A DNA stretch of 64,000 nt from Muscardinus avellanarius (GCA_963383645.1 OY726558.1:182252634-182316633); one strand, 5' to 3'; positions 12,866 to 24,080 are shown, counted from the stretch's first letter. Translations and numbers: made by a program. Notes: generated by a model from the sequence alone, not told the origin.

Positions 12866-13970
12866 TTAAAGTGTGTGTATGTTGACTATTTTACATATTA
12901 GTGAAAATTCAATAAAAGTAGATTTAAGATAAAAGGAAATCCATCAATGCACGAAACTCAAAATTTCAGATATAAAGCTTTATTAAGGCCTATTTAGAAA
13001 ATCACGTATTATACTTAAAAGATCTATGCCTGGGATTTCAGCAGCTCTGTCTTTATACCTTTTCAAGTCCAAGCAGCATAACAAATCATTCTTTATATTT
13101 TTTGCAAAATTCCTATAGTCCATTAGTAGGACATACTAGTAATATGTGCCCTTTATAAATACTCACTGACTGTGGATATAAGAATTTGATACACTAGTTG
13201 GCCAGCATGTGATCATAAATCCTCCTTATAAACTTGATAATAGAGAAACAAATACAGGAAAACATTTCAGTGGCTGGCCAGAACAAAGTATAACTACCTT
13301 GGTGTCGATTATAGGTAGCCAGAATAATTAATATTCATTGTATCATAATAAAGCTTTTTATTGTGTTCAATACATAATGAGAGTCTATTAAAGAATCTAT
13401 GCAGAAGACTGTTACCATCAACCACAGTGTTATAGATCTGTGGAAAGTAGATGGGATTGAATCAAGGAATACGTAGGTATATCCGAGTAGAAGACAATTG
13501 AAGAATAGGTCAGGTCATAGCAATCCCATGGGGAAGAAGAGTGATAATGGTTGTGGGGTAAGCCTTAGGGAGTTGATGTTAGATAAAGTCAGTCTTGAAA
13601 TTTATTATATGTGAGATTTTTTTCAAGTAGAAATATTAAGAATCAAACTGAAGTATAGACATTTGAAGCTAAAAGCTGTATGCACACGAGATATAAGTAA
13701 ACTGGAAAGATATATTTGAAGTTCTCATCTATGGGAAAAGAATGAAGACAAAAGGAATGGGTTCTGGGTTAGAATAATTAAATATTTAAGAGTACAATTA
13801 TAAAGGAAGATTAATTAAGAAAGAAAAAAGGATAGCAGCTAATGAGGACGATCAGGGATTGATTGTGGTGTCATAGAAACCAACAGAGGGAATCATGAAT
13901 AGAAGTAAAGGAAGGGCAACTTCTAATATTACTAATGTTAAGTAGCATTATCTCAAAAGTAAAAATACAA
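12866..13970. other. Unrecognised sequence
   Basis: No supported gene or clear repeat. Confidence 0.35.
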
Positions 13971-13971
13971 A

Positions 13972-13985
13972 GACCATTAGTATTT
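13972..13985. repeat. Left target-site duplication of the 4.6-kb composite insertion
   Basis: GACCATTAGTATTT, identical to 18582-18595. It abuts the T-rich (reverse poly-A) start of the insertion. The implied pre-insertion sequence GTATTT/CA resembles an L1 endonuclease nick site (TTTT/AA-like). Confidence 0.85.
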
Positions 13986-15115
13986 TTTATTTTTTAAAAA
14001 TTTTTATTGGTGCATTATATTCATACATCATATTAGGGTAAAAAACTTGTGTGTACAGACATTTACACATCACTGATTTAACCCCTACCCAATTCCCACC
14101 CAATTCCCTCCCCATCCCTCCCTCCCTTGATCGGCTTAGTGGTTGACTTCAATATGTTTAAGTACATTGTGTGTTTTAGAGATTTTCCTCTTCCCCACTC
14201 CTTTCTCCTCCTTTAGGTTGTCTTGTTTGCTCCTCCATAGGATTTCCTTTTTCATCTAGACCCATTTCTCCCTAACTCTCACATATTAGGGAAAGCATCT
14301 GATTTCTTATTTTTTGTGACTGACTAATCTCACTTAGCATAATGTCCTCCAGTTCCATCCATTTTCCTGAAAATGATGTGATTGAGGTTTATTTTGATGG
14401 CTGAGTAAAATTCCATTGTGTACATATCACACAGTTTTGTAATCCATTCATCTGTTGATGGACATCTTGGCTGGTTCCATACTTTGGCTATGGCGAATTG
14501 TGCAGTTATGAACATAGATACACATGCATTAGTTTTTTAGTTTGGCTTCTTTTCTTTGCGGTAGATACCCAGAAGTGGTATTGCTGGATTAAATGTTAGA
14601 TTTGTTCCCATTCTTCTGAGGATTCTCCATACTGTTTTCCAAAGTGGTTGCACTAATTTTTAATCCCACCAACAATGTTTTAGAGTTCCCACTTCTCCAC
14701 ATCCTCTCCAGCATCTAATTTGTTTGTGTTTTGAATGATTGCCATTCTAGTTGGAGTTAGGTGAAATCTCAGGGTAGGTTTGATTTGCATCTCTTTGATT
14801 GCCAGTGATGTTGAACATTTTTTCATGCATTTATTGGCCATTTGAATTTCTTCATTTGTGAAGTGTCTATTTAGTTCACTTGCCCATTTTGTTTTTGGAT
14901 GCTTTGTTTTCTTAGTGTTGAGTTTCTTGAGTTCTCTGTATATTTTAGATATTAGTCCTCTATCAGAGGGGTAGGTGGCAAAAATCTTCTCGCATTCTGT
15001 TGGCTCTCGATTGAGGTTCTTGACAGTTTCCTTTGCTGAACAGAAGCTCTTCAATTTCATGCAATCCCATGTATTGATTCGCCTTTTAATTTGTTGTGCC
15101 GTATAATTGATATTG
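13986..15115 (-). mobile_element. L1 3' end (ORF2 C-terminus and 3' UTR), antisense; 3' part of the composite insertion
   Basis: On the minus strand this is ORF2 from a segment with [17 protein letters not shown] through GDxEKW-like and YTMEFYSAIK residues, followed by the 3' UTR with a G-rich tract (C-rich at about 14,083-14,130 on plus) and an A-rich tail at 13,986-14,005. ORF2 has several stops. It joins unrelated sequence near 15,115 with no target duplication of its own. The duplication next to its tail is repeated instead at 18,582, so I treat it as the end of a larger transcript. Confidence 0.85.
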
Positions 15116-15186
15116 ATACTGAAAGTTCAATAGGAGTAGTGTGTAGGATTCCAAAGGTTAAGAGTGTCAAAATAAGCAAAAATTAA

Positions 15187-15411
15187 GCTGGGTGTGGTGG
15201 TGCATGATTGTAATCCCAGAATTTGGGAAGCTGAGATGGGAAGATCGCCATTCGCGGACAGCCTCAGCTACTTAGTGAGGCTCTCTGCAAGTTAGTGAGA
15301 CCCTGTTTCAAAATAAAGAGAATAAAAAATAGGGTAGGGGGTGTAGCTTGGAGGTCAAATGCCCCTGGGTTTCATCTCCTGACCCAAAAAAATAAAATAG
15401 CTTGGTAAAAA
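15187..15411 (+). mobile_element. B1-dID SINE, sense, inside the composite insertion
   Basis: GCTGGGTGTGGTGGTGCATG, TAATCCCAGAATTTGGG and CCATTCGCGGACAGCCTCAG mark the B1-like monomer. The linker AAAATAAAGAGAATAAAAAA leads to the ID-like monomer (GGGGTGTAGCTTGGAGG). The orientation is opposite to the surrounding insertion. Confidence 0.9.
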
Positions 15412-15491
15412 AAAACTGAAACACTTGTTATTGAAATGTTTAAAAACATGTGCTACTAATTTAAATATTTCCTTATCTTTTGTCTAATCTA

Positions 15492-15930
15492 CTTTAATTT
15501 ATTTTATTTTTTTATTTTTATTTTATTTTTTTATTAATTTATTTTTTAAATTGGTGCATTGTAGTCATATATCAATCACATTGGAGTACAAGACTTGAGA
15601 GGATATACAAGCACACATCATCCAATTAGCCCTCCTCCAGCCCCCATCCCATTCCCTCCCCCTCCCACCATCCCACGCTTCTTTGGTGATTAACTTTGAT
15701 ACATTTGTTTATGTACCTCCTGCGTTTTAAAGAGGCTCCCTCCTCCAGTATTACATACCCTCTGATTAGTCACATTAGTTGCTTCACTATAGGGCCTTTT
15801 CTATAGCTCAACCTGTTCCTGTTGCCCTTTTCCTCCTAGTTATTGCTGATTAAGAGAAGTGTCTGATTTATATTTTCTGCGATATTTCTCTGTGCATGCT
15901 GCGTTGCAAGTATCGATCCCACTCTTGATG
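15492..15930 (-). mobile_element. L1 3'UTR-like module and A-rich tail of the composite element
   Basis: The plus strand shows a T-rich tail (15,492-15,548), then ATTGGTGCATTGTAGTCATA, a C-rich block (about 15,630-15,675) and TTAACTTTGATACATTTGTTTATG. These match in order the antisense L1 3' UTRs at 14.0 and 35.2 kb. The similarity fades near 15,880. It supplies an L1-type 3' end, which would let L1 machinery copy the element in trans. Confidence 0.8.
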
Positions 15931-17960
15931 GTCCCAGTAGTAGCCTGGCTACTCAGTGGACTGATCCAGATTTCGCTGGCTCAAGCAGCGGCCTTGCCTC
16001 ATGGGAGGCCCCAGTTCTAGTCTCGCTGGACCCTGCACCGGTCTAACCCCTAAGCTGGCTTTGGTCCCGGCCTTGGAGGCCGCAGGAGTGAACTTGCCTC
16101 ACGCCAGGCTCCGATGCTGGCCATTGGCCCCTGTACCGGCCTAATCCCTTGGCAGGATTCCAATCCCGGCCTTGGAGGCCCCAGCACCGGCCTAACCCCT
16201 TGGCAGGATTCCAATCCCGGCCTAGGAGGCCCCAGCACTGGCCATGTCTCACGGCAGGCTCCGATGCCGGCCTTGCTGGCCCCAGCACCAGTCTAGCCCT
16301 TCGGCAGGTTGTTATCCTGGCCTTGGAAGCCCCAGTACCGGCCTTGCCTCGCGGAGGCTCTGATGCTGGCCTCGCTGGCCCCAGCACCGGCCTAACCCCT
16401 CGACAGGCTCTTATCCCGGCCTCAGAGGCCCCAGTACCAGCCTTGCCTCATGGCAGGCTCCAATGCCGGCCTCGCTGGCCCCAGCATCGACCTCAACCCT
16501 CGGCAGGCTCCAATCCCGTCCTCGGAGGCCCCAGTACCGGCCTTGCCTCATGGCAGGCTCCGATGCCGGCCTCGCTGGCCCCAGCACCGGCCTAACCCCC
16601 TCAGCAGGCTCTTATCCTGGCCTCGGAGGCCCCAGTACCTGCCTTGCCTTATGGCAGGCTCCGATGCCGGCCTCGCTGGCCCCAGCACCGGCCTAACCCC
16701 TCGACTGGCTCCGATACTGGCCTCGGAGGTCCCAGCACCGGCCATGCCTCACGGCAGGCTCCAATGCCGGCCTCGCTGGCCCCAGCACCGGCCTAACCAC
16801 TCTGCAAGCTCTTATCCTGGCCTCGGAGGCCCCAGTATCGGCCTTGCCTCACGGCAGGCTCCGATGCTGGCCTCGCTGGCCCCAGCACCCTCCTAACCCC
16901 TCGGCAGGCTCTTATCACGACCTCGGATGCCCCAGTACCTCCGATGCCGGCCTCGGAGGCCCCAGCACCGGCCTTGCCTTATGGCAGGCTCCGATGCCGG
17001 CCTCGCTAGCCCCAGCACTGGCCTAACCCCTCGGCAGTCTCTTATCCTGGCCTCGGAGGCCCCAGTACCGGCCTTGCCTCATGGCAGGCTGCGATGCTGG
17101 CCTCACTGGCCCCAGCACTGGCCTAACCCCTCGGCAGGCTCTTATCCCGGCCTCGGAGGCCCCAGTACCAGCCTTGCCTCAAGGCAGGCTTCGATGCCGG
17201 CCTCGCTGGTCCCAACACCGGCCTAACCCCTCGGCAGGCTCCGATTCCGGCCTTGGAGGCCCCAGCACCGGCCATGCCTCACGGCAGGCTCCGATGCCGG
17301 CCTCGCTGGCCCCAGCACCGGCCTAACCCCTCGGAAGTCTCTTATCCTGGCCTCGGAGGCCCCAGTACCAGACTTGCCTCAAGGCAGGCTCCGACGCCGG
17401 CCTTGCTGGCCCCAGCACCGGCCTAACCCCTCTGCAGGCTCTTATCCTGGCCTCGGAGGCCCCAGTATCGGCCTTTCCTCACGGCAGGCTCCGATGCCGG
17501 CCTCGCTGGCCCCAGCACCGGTCTAACCCTTCGGCAGGCTCTTATCCTGACCTCAGAGGCCCCAGTACTGGCCTTGCCTCAAGGCAGGCTCCGATGTCGG
17601 CCTCACTGGCCCCAGCACCGGCCTAACCCCTTGGCAGGCTCTGATCCCGGCCTTGGAGGCCCCAGCACTGGTCATGCCTCACGGCAGGCTCTGATGACAG
17701 CCTCGCTGGCCCCAGCACCGGCCTAACCCCTCAGCTGGTTCCGGACCCGACCTCGGAGGCCCCAGCACAAGCCTTGCCTCATGGCAGGCTCCAATGCTGG
17801 CCTTGCTGACCCCAGAATCGGTCTAACCCCTCGACAGGTTCCAATCCTGGCCACGGAGGCCTCAGTAGTGGCCTTGTCTCACAGCAAGCTCCGATGTCGG
17901 CCACTGGCCCCGGCGCCCGCCTAACCCCTCAGCAGGTTCTGATCACTGTCTCTGTGGTTA
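15931..17960 (-). repeat. GC-rich VNTR, 100-bp period, two 50-bp sub-units
   Basis: About 20 tandem units. The landmark CCAGCACCGG recurs at 16381, 16481, 16581, 16682, 16782, 16882, 17012, 17112, 17212 and 17312, giving an almost exact 100-bp step with one irregular 130-bp step. Each unit holds two related 50-mers: one contains GGCCTCGCTGGCCCCAGCAC with CTAACCCCTCGGCAGGCTC, the other GGCCTCGGAGGCCCCAGTAC with TTGCCTCACGGCAGGCTCCG. Rich in CpG and sharply unlike the AT-rich surroundings. Since 100 is not a multiple of 3, the overlapping open frames here are by-products. Confidence 0.95.
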
Positions 17961-18427
17961 TTATTTCAAAGGTTCCAGGTGTAATGTATCAGATCTCTGC
18001 CTCCCCTGAGTATTGGCCACTGGCATTGCCACTGCCTCCACCGTTTCAAATCCTTCCCAGGCTATTTTTCCACTCTAAATGTTGTCCAGTGTTCCTAAGC
18101 ATGCGTGATGGTAGCATTCGACATTTGGTGTAATTTCTCCAAAAAAAATTTAGGATCCAGTTTCTGCTTCTCCTGAATACAAGTCTCCACCACCATCGCG
18201 GAGAACTCTTTCAACACCGCATTTCTCCTTGGTCTCCGCTAAACTCTCTCCTTACAGGTGATGTCTGAGATTCTTATCAATATAGAGAAATACCAGACCT
18301 CTTTCACGGCGAATTTTTCCATAAGTTCCAGTGCATTTAGATAAGTTTTGTCTGCATCTCCAGTGTCCTGGCATCCATAACAGCTTTCTTACCTCCTCTC
18401 TGATATTTTTCTTTATCTTTTTCTGTT
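17961..18427 (-). mobile_element. Unrecognised middle segment of the composite element
   Basis: Lies between the VNTR and the GC-rich 5' end, inside the bounds set by the target duplication. I recognise no gene or known repeat in it. It contains several CpGs and no long frame. It could be part of an L1 5' UTR or of an unknown donor. Confidence 0.6.
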
Positions 18428-18581
18428 CTGGGCCCGGTTTCTCCAGGGGTCTGGCGTGCTACTCGCAGTTCGGCCCGGGGCCCAGAGTCCCGCGACCCGG
18501 GCCCCATCTGGCGTGCCCCGCGCGCAACCCCCACCCAGAACCCAGCGTCTTACTGGGCCCGGTTTCTCCAGGGGTCTGGCC
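18428..18581 (-). mobile_element. GC-rich 5' end of the composite element
   Basis: CTGGGCCCGGTTTCTCCAGG followed by GGTCTGGC occurs at about 18,427 and again at about 18,554, so the 5' end starts with a partial copy of a roughly 127-bp unit. The region is very GC- and CpG-rich and ends exactly at the right target duplication, consistent with a full-length 5' end. By analogy with monomer promoters of some L1s it could be promoter sequence; that is inference. Confidence 0.65.
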
Positions 18582-18595
18582 GACCATTAGTATTT
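18582..18595. repeat. Right target-site duplication of the 4.6-kb composite insertion
   Basis: GACCATTAGTATTT, a perfect 14-bp match to 13972-13985. Confidence 0.85.
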
Positions 18596-19700
18596 CACAT
18601 TAATGTTTAGTGGCCTAACAGAAAAAGAAAACAAACTGTGGTAGATTTATGTTTAATGAAAGAGGTTGAGACTGCATATTACTTCATTACTCTCAATAAC
18701 TGAAATTTACACAAATAGTAAAAGAGAGAAATAGCTAAATGTTGATGTACTACAATGAAAAGATATTTTACTTTCATCTTTTACTGGGATATGCTAGATG
18801 GAATAACCAGGGGAAGCCATAATTTTATTTTGATTGTGTGTTTACTCATGAATGAGAAACATTTTGCCTGCATAATTCTCACACATGGGACACAAATAGA
18901 CTTTTGTCAAATTACGGTCTCATCCCTATTTTATTATATTTTCTGCTATAAGTACGTGTTTCAATAAAGTATTCCTTAATGGGATTAAACTTATAAAATA
19001 TCTTAGCAAATCCAAATAGTTCATGAACCTAAAATCTATTACACTTTGTAAAAAAAAAAATAGCTACCACTCCAAATATCCCAGGAAGTAAAGATTTTTA
19101 TCTTTGATGCATGTGGATGATTAGGACTTTAAGAAACATTTCTTATGCTTCACTTTATAATGCCAAACTGAAAATTTGATCCCGTTCTGTTTCAAAGGAT
19201 TCCACACTATTTTTTTGTGATGATAGAAATGTTCTTTGGTGAGCTACAACATCATTCACTGGCCACATGTAGCTACTTGGCACATAAGATTCATACCTTT
19301 GACTTTCACCCTTTAACACATGTGACTAGTGGGTACCACTAGACAGCATGGTTCTGGTTGACACCATCCTCACTAAGAAACGTCTTACCTACCTGCAAGT
19401 TTCAAAGGAGCTATTGCTATTTTCCAAGTCTTTTGAAGTCTTCTCTTGCATACTCATAATAGCTTCAATTAAAATAATTTAGGTGGCAATAATTATATTA
19501 TCACAAATATTTCTCTTCATTATTTTATATCTTGGTATACATTGATCTATTTATTATTTTATTTTGATTTTACATTGTGTTTCTTGCCTCTATTAGTTAT
19601 TTCCCTCTTGTTGATAATTCTCTAATTTAGACTCTTCTAGTTTCTGTATCAAGTGAATAGAAAAAGCTTTTGATTGTTAGCATTGTAGGTCCCTTGATGA
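18596..19700. other. Unrecognised sequence
   Basis: AT-rich, no supported gene. Confidence 0.35.
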
Positions 19701-20825
19701 GATTCTGAAATGCTACCAGAAAGATTCAGCACAAAGCAAGAACCAATTAATGAGATGGCATCAAATTTAAAAGCTTATGTACATACAAAGAAACAAGATC
19801 CAAAAATGAGAGCCTACAGAATGATAGAAAATCTTTGCCAGTTACTTTTCTGATAGAAGGTCAATATTTAGAATATACAAGGAACTTAATAAAACTTAAG
19901 ACTTAAAAAAAGTCTCAATCCAAAATTGGGCAATTTAACCTAGTAGGTATTTCTCAAATAAATAAATGCAAATGGCCAATAAATATATTTAAAACACTGG
20001 TCAACTTCATTAGTAATCAGAGAAATAAAAATCAAAACCACACTTAAATTTCATCTAACTCCAATTAGAATGGCAATCATTAAGAATATAAACAATAATA
20101 AATGCTGGCAAGAATTTGGGGAAAGAGAAACTCTTCCATGCTGTTGGTTAGACTGTAAATTAATACAATCTGTTGGAGATCAGTATGGAGATTATTCAGA
20201 AACCTAGGAATTAAAACATCAAATGATCCAGCTATATCATTCCTCGGTATCTTTCCAAAAGAATTAAAGTCAGAATACTATAGTGATACATGAATATCTA
20301 TGCTTATTAGCACAATTCAAAACCGCCAAATTATGAAATCAACATAGATGTCTATCAACAAACGAATGGACAAAAAAAAATATGTTATATATACACACAA
20401 AGAAACCTTACCCATAAAGAAGAATAAAATTATATCATTTTCAGGCAAGTAGAACTAAGGATATTATATTAATTGAAATCAGCTAATCTCAGAAAGTCAA
20501 AGGCTATATGTTTTCTCTTATCTGTGGAAGCTAGGAAAAAAAAAAAAGAGACTTACCATTAATGAAGACAGAAACCAATAGAACCATGGAAGAGGACTGG
20601 GGGAGAGAGGTAGAGAGGAAGAAAAGGAGGGTTGATAAAAAAAAAAAAACAGTTCAAATAATGCTATGTCAACTTATAAGTATATTATGTTCAGATTTCA
20701 CTAACATGTAAGGAGGGGAAGGAATGGGGTAGAATCTGAAGGGAAACAAACCAAGTGCATGTATTTTCATATTACCTTCAACTTCGCTATGATGAACCAA
20801 TAAAAGTATATTTAGAAAAAATTAG
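19700..20825 (+). mobile_element. Older L1 fragment, ORF2 C-terminus and 3' end, sense
   Basis: Nucleotide landmarks of the ORF2 3' half occur in order (GATAGAAAATCTTTGCCAG, GAATATACAAGGAACTTAA, CTAACTCCAATTAGAATGGC, AATGATCCAGCTATATCATTCC, GTCTATCAACAAACGAATGG), with frame breaks throughout. The 3' UTR is diverged from that of the copies at 12, 14 and 35 kb, so this is an older or different subfamily. Confidence 0.85.
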
Positions 20826-21141
20826 TTTTTGTTAAAGAACATAAACTACTCTGCTTTTCTTTACCTATGTTACCACTTCACTTTTTCCAGATTGTGGTTA
20901 AAATATATATAATTTTTTGTCTGTATTTGTCTCCAACTACACCTTTTACACTATAATGTAATATCACTGAGACAGACATTTTAGGAAATTCATTATTAGA
21001 ATGTATCAGTTACCTAGCAGGCTTTCAACCAGTATTTGAAGAAAATCACATCTCCATTTTTAAAGATTATTTAAAATATCAATAACTTAATTCCAAGGTA
21101 TGTACTATTGTGGACAAATACAAAACAAGATAATAAACCAT

Positions 21142-21357
21142 TAGGACTACTGCAGTGGTGGCATATGCTTGTAATCCCAGCATTCAGGTGGAGGAGACCG
21201 GAGGATCGTGGTTCTCAGAAAGCTACTTAGTGAGGCCCTTAGCAACTCAGTGAGACCCTGAGATTTGTTTTGTTTTGTTTTTAATCTAAAAAGACTAAAA
21301 ATTAGGGCTGGGGAGTAACTCAGAGATACAATGCCCTTGAGTTCCATACCGGGTACA

Positions 21358-21406
<49 letters not shown>

Positions 21407-21417
21407 TAGGACTACTG
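21142..21417 (+). mobile_element. B1-dID SINE with (CA)n tail and target duplication
   Basis: SINE body at 21153-21357; its tail is a (CA)n run at 21358-21404. TAGGACTACTG flanks it at 21142-21152 and 21407-21417. The target was the start of another SINE, which continues at 21,418. Confidence 0.88.
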
Positions 21418-21603
21418 AGACTGGAGGATTGTGGTTTGCAGGCAGCCTCAGCTATTTAGTGAAGCCCTTTGCAACTCAGTGAGACCCTGTTTCAAAATAA
21501 AGAATAATTTAAAAAATAGGGCTGGGGGTATAGCTTGGAGATCGAATGCCCCTAGGTTCCATCTGCAGTAACCTCCCAAAAAACAAAAACAAACAAACAA
21601 AAA
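21418..21603 (+). mobile_element. 5'-truncated B1-dID SINE, sense
   Basis: Starts inside the B1 monomer (AGACTGGAGGATTGTGGTTTG), runs through the linker and the ID monomer (GGGCTGGGGGTATAGCTTGG), and ends in an A-rich (CAAA)n tail. Confidence 0.85.
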
Positions 21604-22243
21604 AAACCTATAAAACAAAGCCTGAAAGTCCTAGAAAAACAAAAGCATGCTTATAAACAAAAAAGCATTCAAAGGAAAAATAATGCCCTAAGTATATGAA
21701 GTATATATTCCTTAGTTTTATGTACTGAGTGATCAAAAACGTTAGGGACAAGATATAGTCTAAGTTTGTATATATTGTAAGAAAATTGATTTGTTACAAT
21801 GTTCAATTTTATGATTCCAGAGTAAGGTTAACATACATAGAAAGCACTATCTCTGTAGCCTCAGTACCACACCATGACTGACCATAGCAGGTAACACTCT
21901 CTGAGACCTCAGTGCCCAGTGGAAACTGACCAAGCAGAGGGCTCATATCCCAAGGAAGAGCTTGACTTTGAGGAAAGATAGCAAAGAGAAACATAAGAAA
22001 TACTACTAATACAAATTAATGCATATTTTAAGATGGCCTTTGAAGGCAAGTATTATATTTGTGGTATATCTTAGGCAATATTGGTGAAACAAAACAGAGC
22101 CCAATAAAGTCAAAGTCACATGTACATTTTGCTAAGTCATTTTATCTCCTATGAAATAATATTAAATCTAAAAACAATGTGATACAATCTGAAATAGGTA
22201 AGTACATTGGTATTCAGTTATTCCTGATAGACAGTTATAACAT

Positions 22244-22432
22244 CCAGTATATTTAACTTAAGACAGTATTAATCTATAGTGAATATACTAAATTTTAATG
22301 TTTAGTCCAGTATCTTTAACTTAAGACAGTATTAATCTATAGTGAATATACTAAATTTTAATGTTTAGTCCAGTATCTTTAACTTAAGACAGTATTAATC
22401 TATAGTAAATATACTAAATTTTAATATTTAGT
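22244..22432. repeat. 63-bp tandem triplication
   Basis: Three head-to-tail copies of an AT-rich 63-bp unit at 22244-22306, 22307-22369 and 22370-22432. The marker AGACAGTATTAATCTATAG recurs at 22261, 22324 and 22387. Copies differ by only a few bases. Not part of any repeat family that I recognise. Confidence 0.95.
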
Positions 22433-23600
22433 GCTTCCAGAATATCAGTCTCTATTTGCTTTTCTCTGCCCAGTGTCTAGCAGCATGCTACAAAATAAAA
22501 AACAATTTTGATGTCATAAATATGTTTATGGTATCAAGACAAATAAAATACCCTTACAAATTCATTTATATATTTAATGACCAAAAAACTTCACCACAAA
22601 ATATACATAAAAAATAACCTGAAGCACACATAGACACATAAGACTTTTATTTTCACCAGCCAAGTATGTAAATGTGTCAGATTTTCATTCCTCTTATATT
22701 CCTTATTCTTTCTCAAATATGTTATAAGTAGAAAATAATTTCTCATAAATATATGAAAAATAGCAAAATTGTTGTTGTGTATTAGGAGGCATCTAACAAT
22801 GCCACAATGTGGCTCTCAATCAGAAGAATTAGTAAAAAACTTATCTGTCATCAAGTATAAAGAGAAGAAAGACAACTATTTTAGAGGTCCTCAAAATTTG
22901 CTTATATTCAGGTATACATTTTGGGGAGTATTTTTCTTTTTCTTCCAGTGTTTACATATAGTAGTTGGTTCCAAAATATATTAAAAGCACTTGCTAGGAA
23001 TGGCTTAGTAATTTCCATAAAACATTTAAAATTTGTATACCAAAGAAAGGATTGAGAGAGTATCTTTAAACGTTCACTATAGGCTCGCTCCACTGCATTT
23101 CAGGTTTCAGGACTTGGTCTTCTCTCCCTTTCAAGGATGTGAAATAAGGTAAGGTGTTAAGACTTAAGAGAGGTACAGGCACTAAAAGAGCTCATATTCA
23201 TTCACTTTTTTTCCAGTTCTTCTGATCTGGTGTCTGCTTCTTCTACTTATAATATACACTTTTTTTTTTAATAAAAAGGATTGTGGTAAATACATTCTAC
23301 AATGATCTCTAAGAAATCTCATACATATGACTGCCTCTCCTAGAATATAGGCATAACCTATGGATTGTCAACAGAATGCAGCAAATATAAAGATATCTGA
23401 AGATATAATTAAAGTCTCTGATCAGTTCACTTTAAATTCATAAAAAAATTGACCTAGGTGAGCCCAGCCTAACCGGGAATCCAGTTTGAAGGGGTTCCAG
23501 TCATTACTGGTAGTTCATGAATTAAAGTAGCTGAAGAGTTCCCATTATTACTAGATTTTAAGAATTCTATGAATTTCCATGAATTCTACAGGCAGATGAC
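22433..23600. other. Unrecognised sequence
   Basis: No supported gene or clear repeat. Confidence 0.35.
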
Positions 23601-23619
23601 TTCTGTTTAAAACCTGACC

Positions 23620-23830
23620 ATCTTATAAGAAAATCCTTCCCTTTTCAGGCAACCTACTCAATATCTGGTTTGTGAGAGCTTGAGCCAAGGAGCCAAGAAG
23701 ACAACTTACCCATCTGCAGGCTCTTAACCTCTAGAGAGGTAGAGATAATAAATGAGCATTATTTTAAACCACCAAATTACGTGACTTGTCAAAAGCCACA
23801 GAAAATGAATGCATGAATAGGTTAGCTAAA
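23620..23830 (+). mobile_element. Possible MaLR/MLT-like LTR fragment
   Basis: GAGATAATAAATGAGCATTA followed by TTTTAAACCACCAAATTACG resembles the polyadenylation end of MLT1-type LTRs (gataataaatgt...ttttaagccactaag). Upstream text is weakly LTR-like. Confidence 0.4.
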
Positions 23831-23894
23831 TATGGATCTCTGAATTTGTTTTTTGAAAAAAAATGAATAAAATAAAATAAAATAAAGACATTCT

Positions 23895-24080
23895 GTATAT
23901 TCAATATACTTAATCCTTACACAACACTGTAGATAATACCTATCAGTGATTTTTTTTTGCCATTTTCCTTATGATTTGAGAAAACTGACATTTACTGAGT
24001 TTGGACACATAGCACCTGAGTACTAAATGGTCCTGGCTGAAGGCCCAGGTCTAATTTATTTTAAAGACCATTTCTTGCCT
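23895..24080 (+). mobile_element. Possible MIR remnant
   Basis: ACTTAATCCTTACACAACACTGTAGATAATA followed by a GAGAAAACTGACATTTACTGAG-like segment resembles the MIR core (cctcacaacaacc...gaaactgaggc) with heavy decay. Confidence 0.4.

Noticed and set aside
13986..15115. Treating this antisense L1 as an independent insertion
   Set aside because: The repeat at its tail (GACCATTAGTATTT) is not found at its 5' end near 15,115 but occurs at 18,582, so the insertion boundary lies there.
16050..17326. Several overlapping open frames on both strands in the GC-rich region, rich in Pro, Gly, Ala and Ser
   Set aside because: They are by-products of a 100-bp VNTR that contains few stop triplets. The frame shifts every unit because 100 is not a multiple of 3, and both strands are open at once.
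15931..17960. Regular repeats that could suggest a CRISPR array or a centromeric satellite
   Set aside because: There are no unique spacers of fixed size, the units are head-to-tail without gaps, and the context is eukaryotic. Only about 2 kb bounded by a mobile-element structure, so not a satellite domain.
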